Shown: one piece after another, positions 11,778-21,776 of the stretch
Position numbering within the stretch: the stretch's first letter is position 1
How the letters are laid out: every line of letters starts with the position of its first letter
Assembly: GCA_037013495.1 (NCBI GenBank)
Contig: CM072810.1
Location: forward strand, 35,183,843-35,247,842
Length of the DNA: 64,000 nt
Direction: 5' to 3'
Origin: Hippophae tibetana
Lineage: Eukaryota > Streptophyta > Magnoliopsida > Rosales > Elaeagnaceae
Translations under genes and position numbers: made by a program
Notes under the pieces: generated by a model
What the model saw: the letters and a program-made list of their open reading frames with translations, nothing else
Databases searched by the model: none
What the model was told of the DNA's origin: nothing

Positions 11778-14722
11778 AAAGGTAATCCGAGCTCTAAAAT
11801 GATTATTTCAATGAATTTATTGTTGTATTTCTTCCAAGCAACTTCATACATTTTGGAGACCACTCATATAGGCATTTGAGAAAAAAACTTAATCTAGAAC
11901 TATGCAGCTGAACAGAAATTTTGAACTCTATATCATGCAAGAGGATGAAACTTTGAACAAATTCTACGCAGGTTTTTCAATCATTATCAACTACCCGTAC
12001 AATTTGGATGGACCTATTTGGGAAAAAAAGTAGATTGAGAAAATTGTTGTTAGCCTACATTATCATTTTCAAAAAAAAGATACCTTGCTTAAATCCATAT
12101 AGCAGGCATGTGAACTTACTGTTAAATGAATGAGTTGGGAAATTATTCGAACTGCATTATTTGTTGCCAAGATGATAGCAATCCACTTTCGCGGACGGAA
12201 AGAGCTTGACTTTATAGACATCAAGTATAGTGGTACGAGCGAAGCCATTTTGACACAATTGTTAGAAATGATGAATCTAATACCAATGAAGAGAAAATAT
12301 CTATACTTTCCCATAGATTTACTAAATTTCTTAGAAAGAATAAACCCGTTTTTAGGGATTTAAGAAAAAGGTAATCTGAGCTCTAAAATGATTATTTCAA
12401 TGAATTTATTGTTGTATTTCTTCCAAGGGACTTCAAACATTTTGGAGACCACTCATATAGGCATTTGAGCAAAAAACTAAATCTAGAACTATGCAGCTGA
12501 ACAGAAATTTTGAACTCTATATCATGCAAGAGGATGAAACTTTGAACAAATTCTACGCAGGTTTTTCAATCATTATCAACTGGTCGTACAATTTGGATGG
12601 ACCTATTAGGAAAAAAAAGTAGATTGGGAAAATTGTTGTTAGCCTACATTATCATTTTCAAGAAAAAGATACCTTGCTTAAATCCATATAGAAGGTCTGT
12701 GAACTTACTGTTAAATGAATGAGTTGGGAAATTATTCGAACTGCATTATTTGTTGCCAAGATGATAGCAATCCACTTTCGCGGACGGAAAGAGCTTGACT
12801 TTATAGACATCAAGTAATGTGGTACGAGCGAAGCCATTTTGACACAATTGTTAGAAATGATGAATCTAATACCAATGAAGAGAAAATATCTATACTTTCC
12901 CATAGAATTACTAAATTTCTTAGAAAGAATAAACCCGTTTTTAGGGATTTAAGAAAAAGGTAATCTGAGCTCTAAAATGATTATTTCAATGAATTTATTG
13001 TTGTATTTCTTCCAAGGGACTTCAAACATTTTGGAGACCACTCATATAGGCATTTGAGCAAAAAACTAAATCTAGAACTATGCAGCTGAACAGAAATTTT
13101 GACCTCTATATCATGCAAGAGGATGAAACTTTGAACAAATTCTACGCAGGTTTTTCAATCATTATCAACTGGTCGTACAATTTGGATGGACCTATTAGGA
13201 AAAAAAAGTAGATTGGGAAAATTGTTGTTAGCCTACATTATCATTTTCAAGAAAAAGATACCTTGCTTAAATCCATATAGAAGGCCTGTGAACTTACTGT
13301 TAAATGAATGAGTTGGGAAATTATTCGAACTACATTATTTGTTGCCAAGATGATAGCAATCCACTTTCGCGGACGGAAAGAGCTTGACTTTATAGACATC
13401 AAGTATAGTGGTACGAGCGAAGCCATTTTGACACAATTGTTAGAAATGATGAATCTAATACCAATGAAGAGAAAATATCTATACTTTCCCATAGATTTAC
13501 TAAATTTCTTAGAAAGAATAAACCCGTTTTTAGGGATTTAAGAAAAAGGTAATCTGAGCTCTAAAATGATTATTTCAATGAATTTATTGTTGTATTTCTT
13601 CCAACGGACTTCAAACATTTTGGAGACCACTCATATAGGCATTTGAGCAAAAAACTAAATCTAGAACTATGCAGGTGAACAGAAATTTTGAACTCTATAT
13701 CATGCAAGAGGATGAAACTTTGAACAAATTCTACGCAGGTTTTTCAATCATTATCAACTGGTCGTACAATTTGGATGGACCTATTTGGAAAAAAAAGTAG
13801 ATTGAGAAAATTGTTGTTAGCCTACATTATCATTTTCAAAAAAAAGATACCTTGCTTAAATCCATATAGAAGGCCTGTGAACTTACTGTTAAATGAATCA
13901 GTTTGGAAATTATTCGAACTGCATTATTTGTTGCCAAGATGATAGCAATCCACTTTCGTGGACGGAAAGAGCTTGACTTTATAGACATGAAGTATAGTGG
14001 TACGAGCGAAGCTATTTTGACACAATTGTTAGAAATGATAAATCTAATACCAATGGAGAGAAAATATCTATACTTTCCCATATATTTACGAAATTTCTTA
14101 GAAAGAATAAACCCGTTTTTAGGGATTTAAGAAAAAGGTAATCCGAGCTCTAAAATGATTATTTCAATGAATTTATTGTTGTATTTCTTCCAAGCAACTT
14201 CATACATTTTGGAGACCACTCATGTAGGCATTTGAGCAAAAAACTAAATCTAGAACTATGCAGCTGAACATAAATTTTGAACTCTATATGATGAAAGAGG
14301 ATGAAACTTTGAAGAAATTCTACGCAGGTTTTTCAATCATTATCAACTACTCGTACAATTTGGAGAGATCTATTTGGAAAAAAAAGTAGATTGAGAAAAT
14401 TGTTGTTAGCCTACATTATCATTTTCAAGAAAAAGATACCTTGCTTAAATCCATATAGAAGGCATGTGAACTTACTGTTAAATGAATCAGTTGGGAAATT
14501 ATTCGAACTGCATTATTTGTTGCCAAGATGATAGCAATCCACTTTCGCGGACGGAAAGAGCTTGACTTTATAGACATCAAGTATAGTGGTATGAGCGAAG
14601 CTATTTTGACACAATTGTTAGAAATGATGAATCTAATACCAATGAAGAGAAAATATCTATACTTTCCCATAGATTTACTAAATTTCTTAGAAAGAATAAA
14701 CCCGTTTTTAGGGATTTAAAAA
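11778..14722. repeat. Five-monomer higher-order repeat, copy 2 (2945 bp)
   Basis: Monomers start at 11778, 12367, 12956, 13545 and 14134. Between the two switch points the match to copy 1 is nearly perfect; the one difference I noted is C at 9751 against T at 12696. The first monomer begins like 11189 (ACTTCATACATTTTGG) and becomes 8833-like between about 11848 and 11881. The last monomer departs from its partner at about 14578 (GACATCAAG against GACATGAAG) and continues as the 2357 type. Confidence 0.92.
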
Positions 14723-16729
14723 AAAGGTAATCCAAGCTCTCAAATGATTATTTCAATGAATTTGTAGTTGTATTTCTTCCAAGCGACTTCAAACATTTTG
14801 GAGACCACTCATATAGGCATTTGAGCAAAAAACTAACTCTAGAACTATGCTATTGAACAGAAATTTTGCACTCTATATCATGCAAGAGGATGAAACTTTG
14901 AACAAATTCTACCCAGGTTTTTCAATCCTTATCAACTGGTCGTACAATTTGGATGGACCTATTTGGGAAAAAAGTAGATTGAGAAAATTATTGTTAGCCT
15001 ACATTATCATTTTCAAGAAAAAGATACCTTTCTTAAATCCATATAGAAGGCCTGTGAACTTACTGTTTAATGAATCAGTTTGGAAATTATTCGAACTGCA
15101 TTATTTGTTGTTAAGATGATAGCAATCCACGTTCGTGGACGGAAAGAGCTTGACTTTATAGACATCAAGTATAGTGGTACGAGGGAAGCTATTTTTACAC
15201 AATTGTTAGAAATGATGAATCTAATACCAATGAAGGGAAAATATCTATACTTTCACATAGATTTACTAAATTTCATAGAAAGAATAAACCCGGTTTTAGG
15301 GATTTAAGAAAAAGTTAATCCGAGCTCTAAAATGATTATTTCAATGAATTTATAGTTGTATTTCTTCCAAGCAACTTCAAACATTTTGGGGACCACTTAT
15401 ATAGGAATATGAACAAAAAACTAAATCTAGAACTATGCAGCTGAACATAAATTTTGAACTCTATATCATGCAAGAGGATGAAACTTTGAACAAATTCTAT
15501 GCAGGTTTTTCAATCATTATCAACTGGTCGTACAATTTGGATGGACCTATTTGGAAAAAAAGTAGATTGAGAAAATTGTTGTTAGCCTACATTATCTTTT
15601 TCAAGAAAAAGATACCTTGCTTAAATCTATATAGAAGGCCTGTGAACTTACTGTTAAATGAATCAGTTTGGAAATTATTCGAACTGCATTATTTGTTGCC
15701 AAGATGATAGCAATCTACTTTCGTGGACGGAAAGAGCTTGACTTTATAGACATCAGTATAGAGGTACGAGGGAAGCTATTTTGACACAATTGTTAGAAAT
15801 GATGAATCTAATACCAATGAAGGGAAAATATCTATACTTTCCCATAGATTTACTAAATTTCTTAGAAAGAATAAACCCGGTTTTAGGGATTTAAGAAAAA
15901 GTTAATCCGAGCTCTAAAATGATTATTTCAATGAATTTATAGTTGTATTTCTTCCAAGCAACTTCAAACATTTTGGGGACCACTTATATAGGAATATGAA
16001 CAAAAAACTAAATCTAGAACTATGCAGCTGAACATAAATTTTGAACTCTATATCATGCAAGAGGATGAAACTTTGAACAAATTCTAGGCAGGTTTTTCAA
16101 TCATTATCAACTGCCCGTACAATTTGGATGGACCTATTTGAAAAAAAAGTAGATTGAGAAAATTGTTGTTAGCCTACATTATCATTTTCAAGAAAAAGAT
16201 ACCTTGCTTAAATCCATATAGAAGGCATGTGAACTTACTGTTAAATGAATCAGGTGGGAAATTATTCGAACTGCAGTATTTGTTCCCAAGATGATAGCAA
16301 TCCACTTTCGCGGACGGAAAGAGCTTGACTTTATAGACATCAAGTATAGTGGTACGAGCGAAGCTATTTTGACACAATTATTAGAAATGATGAATCTAAT
16401 ACCAATGAAGAGAAAATTTCTATACTTTCCCATAGATTTACTACATTTCTTAGAAAGAATAAACCCGTTTTTAGGGATTTAAGAAAAAGGTAATCCGAGC
16501 TCTAAAATGATTATTTCAATGAATTTATTGTTGTATTTCTTCCAAGGGACTTCAAACATTTTGGAGACCACTCATATAGGCATTTGAGCAAAAAACTAAA
16601 TCTAGAACTATGCAGCTGAACAGAAATTTTGAACTCTATATCATGCAAGAGGATGAAACTTTGAACAAATTCTACGCAGGTTTTTCAATCATTATCAACT
16701 GGTCGTACAATTTGGATGGACCTATTTGG

Positions 16730-16736
16730 AAAAAAA
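16730..16736. repeat. Homopolymer A-tract, variable 7 or 8 A
   Basis: This run follows CCTATTTGG and precedes GTAGATTGAG in nearly all monomers. It has 7 A in most 588-bp monomers of block C and 8 A in many 589-bp monomers. The one-base change explains much of the 588/589 period difference. It also decides whether the plus-strand frame through the monomer stays open: with 8 A, a TAG follows at once. Confidence 0.9.
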
Positions 16737-16892
16737 GTAGATTGAGAAAATTGTTGTTAGCCTACATTATCTTTTTCAAGAAAAAGATACCTTGCTTAAA
16801 TCTATATAGAAGGCCTGTGAACTTACTGTTAAATGAATCAGTTTGGAAATTATTCGAACTGCATTATTTGTTGCCAAGATGATAGCAATCCA

Positions 16893-16909
16893 CTTTCGCG
16901 GACGGAAAG
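16893..16909. other. Short dyad in the GC-richest part of the monomer
   Basis: The sequence CTTTCGCGGACGGAAAG has perfect 5-bp inverted arms (CTTTC and GAAAG) around a 7-base centre. The arms are retained in most monomers, while the centre varies (CGCGGAC, CGTGGAC, CGCGGAT, CGCAGAC). It could be a protein-binding site, but a 5-bp arm can arise by chance and some monomers have broken arms (near 3352, 25714 and 58062). This is a candidate only. Confidence 0.35.
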
Positions 16910-18249
16910 AGCTTGACTTTATAGACATCAAGTATAGTGGTACGAGCGAAGCTATTTTGACACAATTATTAGAAATGATGAATCTAATACCAATGAAGAG
17001 AAAATTTCTATACTTTCCCATAGATTTACTACATTTCTTAGAAAGAATAAACCCATTTTTAGGGATTTAAGAAAAAGGTAATCCGAGCTGTAAAATGATT
17101 ATTTCAATGAATTTATTGTTGTATTTCTTCCAAGGGACTTCAAACATTTTGGAGACCACTCATATAGGCATTTGAGCAAAAAACTAAATCTAGAACTATG
17201 CAGCTGAACAGAAATTTTGAACTCTATATCATGCAAGAGGATGAAACTTTGAACAAATTCTACGCAGGTTTTTCAATCATTATCAACTGGTCGTACAATT
17301 TGGATGGACCTATTTGGAAAAAAAGTAGATTGAGAAAATTGTTGTTAGCCTACATTATCTTTTTCAAGAAAAAGATACCTTGCTTAAATCTATATAGAAG
17401 GCCTGTGAACTTACTGTTAAATGAATCAGTTTGGAAATTATTCGAACTGCATTATTTGTTGCCAAGATGATAGCAATCCACTTTCGTGGACGGAAAGAGC
17501 TTGACTTTATAGACATCAAGTATAGTGGTACGAGGGAAGCTATTTTGACACAATTGTTAGAAATGATGAATCTAATACCAATGAAGAGAAAATATCTATA
17601 CTTTCCCATATATTTACTAAATTTCTTAGAAAGAATAAACCCGTTTTAGGGATTTAAGAAAAAGGTAATCTGAGCTTTAAAATGATTATTTCAATGAATT
17701 TATTGTTGTATTTCTTCCAAGCAACTTCAAACATTTTGGAGACCACTCATATAGGAATTTGAGCAAAAAACTAAATCTAGAACTATGCACCTGAACATAA
17801 ATTTTGAACTCTATATCATGCAAGAGGATGAAACTTTGAAGAAATTCTACGCAGGTTTTTCAATCATTATCAACTACTCGTACAATTTGGAGGGATCTAT
17901 TTGGAAAAAAAAGTAGATTGAGAAAATTGTTGTTAGCCTACATTATCATTTTCAAAAAAAAGATACCTTGCTTAAATCCATATAGCAGGCATGTGAACTT
18001 ACTGTTAAATGAATGAGTTGGGAAATTATTCGAACTGCATTATTTGTTGCCAAGATGATAGCAATCCACTTTCGCGGACGGAAAGAGCTTGACTTTATAG
18101 ACATCAAGTATAGTGGTATGAGCGAAGCTATTTTGACACAATTGTTAGAAATGATGAATCTAATACCAATGAAGAGAAAATATCTATACTTTCCCATAGA
18201 TTTACTAAATTTCTTAGAAAGAATAAACCCGTTTTTAGGGATTTAAAAA

Positions 18250-21200
18250 AAAGGTAATCCAAGCTCTCAAATGATTATTTCAATGAATTTGTAGTTGTAT
18301 TTCTTCCAAGCGACTTCAAACATTTTGGAGACCACTCATATAGGCATTTGAGCAAAAAACTAACTCTAGAACTATGCTATTGAACAGAAATTTTGCACTC
18401 TATATCATGCAAGAGGATGAAACTTTGAACAAATTCTACCCAGGTTTTTCAATCCTTATCAACTGGTCGTACAATTTGGATGGACCTATTTGGGAAAAAA
18501 GTAGATTGAGAAAATTATTGTTAGCCTACATTATCATTTTCAAGAAAAAGATACCTTTCTTAAATCCATATAGAAGGCCTGTGAACTTACTGTTTAATGA
18601 ATCAGTTTGGAAATTATTCGAACTGCATTATTTGTTGTTAAGATGATAGCAATCCACGTTCGTGGACGGAAAGAGCTTGACTTTATAGACATCAAGTATA
18701 GTGGTACGAGGGAAGCTATTTTTACACAATTGTTAGAAATGATGAATCTAATACCAATGAAGGGAAAATATCTATACTTTCACATAGATTTACTAAATTT
18801 CATAGAAAGAATAAACCCGGTTTTAGGGATTTAAGAAAAAGTTAATCCGAGCTCTAAAATGATTATTTCAATGAATTTATAGTTGTATTTCTTCCAAGCA
18901 ACTTCAAACATTTTGGGGACCACTTATATAGGAATATGAACAAAAAACTAAATCTAGAACTATGCAGCTGAACATAAATTTTGAACTCTATATCATGCAA
19001 GAGGATGAAACTTTGAACAAATTCTATGCAGGTTTTTCAATCATTATCAACTGGTCGTACAATTTGGATGGACCTATTTGGAAAAAAAGTAGATTGAGAA
19101 AATTGTTGTTAGCCTACATTATCTTTTTCAAGAAAAAGATACCTTGCTTAAATCTATATAGAAGGCCTGTGAACTTACTGTTAAATGAATCAGTTTGGAA
19201 ATTATTCGAACTGCATTATTTGTTGCCAAGATGATAGCAATCTACTTTCGTGGACGGAAAGAGCTTGACTTTATAGACATCAGTATAGAGGTACGAGGGA
19301 AGCTATTTTGACACAATTGTTAGAAATGATGAATCTAATACCAATGAAGGGAAAATATCTATACTTTCCCATAGATTTACTAAATTTCTTAGAAAGAATA
19401 AACCCGGTTTTAGGGATTTAAGAAAAAGTTAATCCGAGCTCTAAAATGATTATTTTAATGAATTTATAGTTGTATTTCTTCCAAGCAACTTCAAACATTT
19501 TGGGGACCACTTATATAGGAATATGAACAAAAAACTAAATCTAGAACTATGCAGCTGAACATAAATTTTGAACTCTATATCATGCAAGAGGATGAAACTT
19601 TGAACAAATTCTAGGCAGGTTTTTCAATCATTATCAACTGCCCGTACAATTTGGATGGACCTATTTGAAAAAAAAGTAGATTGAGAAAATTGTTGTTAGC
19701 CTACATTATCATTTTCAAGAAAAAGATACCTTGCTTAAATCCATATAGAAGGCATGTGAACTTACTGTTAAATGAATCAGGTGGGAAATTATTCGAACTG
19801 CAGTATTTGTTCCCAAGATGATAGCAATCCACTTTCGCGGACGGAAAGAGCTTGACTTTATAGACATCAAGTATAGTGGTACGAGCGAAGCTATTTTGAC
19901 ACAATTATTAGAAATGATGAATCTAATACCAATGAAGAGAAAATTTCTATACTTTCCCATAGATTTACTACATTTCTTAGAAAGAATAAACCCGTTTTTA
20001 GGGATTTAAGAAAAAGGTAATCCGAGCTCTAAAATGATTATTTCAATGAATTTATTGTTGTATTTCTTCCAAGGGACTTCAAACATTTTGGAGACCACTC
20101 ATATAGGCATTTGAGCAAAAAACTAAATCTAGAACTATGCAGCTGAACAGAAATTTTGAACTCTATATCATGCAAGAGGATGAAACTTTGAACAAATTCT
20201 ACGCAGGTTTTTCAATCATTATCAACTGGTCGTACAATTTGGATGGACCTATTTGGAAAAAAAGTAGATTGAGAAAATTGTTGTTAGCCTACATTATCTT
20301 TTTCAAGAAAAAGATACCTTGCTTAAATCTATATAGAAGGCCTGTGAACTTACTGTTAAATGAATCAGTTTGGAAATTATTCGAACTGCATTATTTGTTG
20401 CCAAGATGATAGCAATCCACTTTCGCGGACGGAAAGAGCTTGACTTTATAGACATCAAGTATAGTGGTACGAGCGAAGCTATTTTGACACAATTATTAGA
20501 AATGATGAATCTAATACCAATGAAGAGAAAATTTCTATACTTTCCCATAGATTTACTACATTTCTTAGAAAGAATAAACCCATTTTTAGGGATTTAAGAA
20601 AAAGGTAATCCGAGCTGTAAAATGATTATTTCAATGAATTTATTGTTGTATTTCTTCCAAGGGACTTCAAACATTTTGGAGACCACTCATATAGGCATTT
20701 GAGCAAAAAACTAAATCTAGAACTATGCAGCTGAACAGAAATTTTGAACTCTATATCATGCAAGAGGATGAAACTTTGAACAAATTCTACGCAGGTTTTT
20801 CAATCATTATCAACTGGTCGTACAATTTGGATGGACCTATTTGGAAAAAAAGTAGATTGAGAAAATTGTTGTTAGCCTACATTATCTTTTTCAAGAAAAA
20901 GATACCTTGCTTAAATCTATATAGAAGGCCTGTGAACTTACTGTTAAATGAATCAGTTTGGAAATTATTCGAACTGCATTATTTGTTGCCAAGATGATAG
21001 CAATCCACTTTCGTGGACGGAAAGAGCTTGACTTTATAGACATCAAGTATAGTGGTACGAGGGAAGCTATTTTGACACAATTGTTAGAAATGATGAATCT
21101 AATACCAATGAAGAGAAAATATCTATACTTTCCCATATATTTACTAAATTTCTTAGAAAGAATAAACCCGTTTTAGGGATTTAAGAAAAAGGTAATCTGA

Positions 21201-21776
21201 GCTTTAAAATGATTATTTCAATGAATTTATTGTTGTATTTCTTCCAAGCAACTTCAAACATTTTGGAGACCACTCATATAGGAATTTGAGCAAAAAACTA
21301 AATCTAGAACTATGCACCTGAACATAAATTTTGAACTCTATATCATGCAAGAGGATGAAACTTTGAAGAAATTCTACGCAGGTTTTTCAATCATTATCAA
21401 CTACTCGTACAATTTGGAGGGATCTATTTGGAAAAAAAAGTAGATTGAGAAAATTGTTGTTAGCCTACATTATCATTTTCAAAAAAAAGATACCTTGCTT
21501 AAATCCATATAGCAGGCATGTGAACTTACTGTTAAATGAATGAGTTGGGAAATTATTCGAACTGCATTATTTGTTGCCAAGATGATAGCAATCCACTTTC
21601 GCGGACGGAAAGAGCTTGACTTTATAGACATCAAGTATAGTGGTACGAGCGAAGCTATTTTGACACAATTGTTAGAAATGATGAATCTAATACCAATGAA
21701 GAGAAAATATCTATACTTTCCCATAGATTTACTAAATTTCATAGAAAGAATTAACCCGTTTTTAGGGATTAAAAAA
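18250..21776. repeat. Six-monomer higher-order repeat, copy 2 (3527 bp)
   Basis: Monomers start at 18250, 18838, 19425, 20013, 20601 and 21188. I compared it with copy 1 by eye and noted one difference over most of the length: C at 15929 against T at 19456. Copies diverge only in the last monomer from about 21643 (GGTACGAGCG against GGTATGAGCG), whose end (CATAGAAAGAATTAACCC, GGGATTAAAAAAAAAGG) leads into a different neighbour. This is among the youngest duplications in the window. Confidence 0.95.

Larger units (their letters stand above)
16486..17073. repeat. Reference monomer (588 bp) used to describe landmarks
   Basis: A typical full-length monomer. Landmarks by monomer coordinate: junction motif at 1; GAGCTC at 12-17; TCTAGA at 116-121; CAGCTG at 128-133; homopolymer A-tract at 245-251; AGGCCT at 326-331; GC-richest part, holding a short dyad, at 408-424; end motif GGGATTTAAG just before the next junction. 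An 8-bp palindrome ACAATTGT lies near 477-484 in most monomers (for example 17550-17557 in the next one) but is mutated here. The register is arbitrary, since a satellite has no natural first base. 588 is a multiple of three, which lets open frames persist between neighbouring monomers. Confidence 0.93.
14723..18249. repeat. Six-monomer higher-order repeat, copy 1 (3527 bp)
   Basis: Monomers start at 14723, 15311, 15898, 16486, 17074 and 17661. Several monomers have private changes, all shared with copy 2: CCTATTTGGGAAAAAAG, TTTTTACACAATT, CTTTCACATAG, CATCAGTATAGAGG (a one-base deletion), ATTCTAGGCAGG, ATCTTTTTCAAG and CCCGTTTTAGGG (one T short). The shared segment begins slightly upstream, in the back half of the 14134 monomer. 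Most monomers here carry the 7-A tract, giving a 588-bp period. Confidence 0.95.

Noticed and set aside
16843-17070. Plus-strand 63-77 codon frames (MIAIHFRGRKELDF...) as coding genes or a coupled two-gene operon
   Set aside because: The ATGA overlap resembles bacterial translational coupling, but no ribosome binding site is apparent, many monomers carry TAA in this frame, and the context is a eukaryotic-type satellite.
16486-17073. The 588-bp monomer as three or more copies of a shorter repeat
   Set aside because: Weak internal resemblances (GAACTCTATATC against GAACTGCATTATT, recurring ATAGA or CATAT words) are too short and too irregular to support an internal period.
17481-17497. CENP-B box
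   Set aside because: CTTTCGTGGACGGAAAG resembles the mammalian box in TTCG and CGG, but the spacing and the required A and CGGG positions do not match the core consensus.
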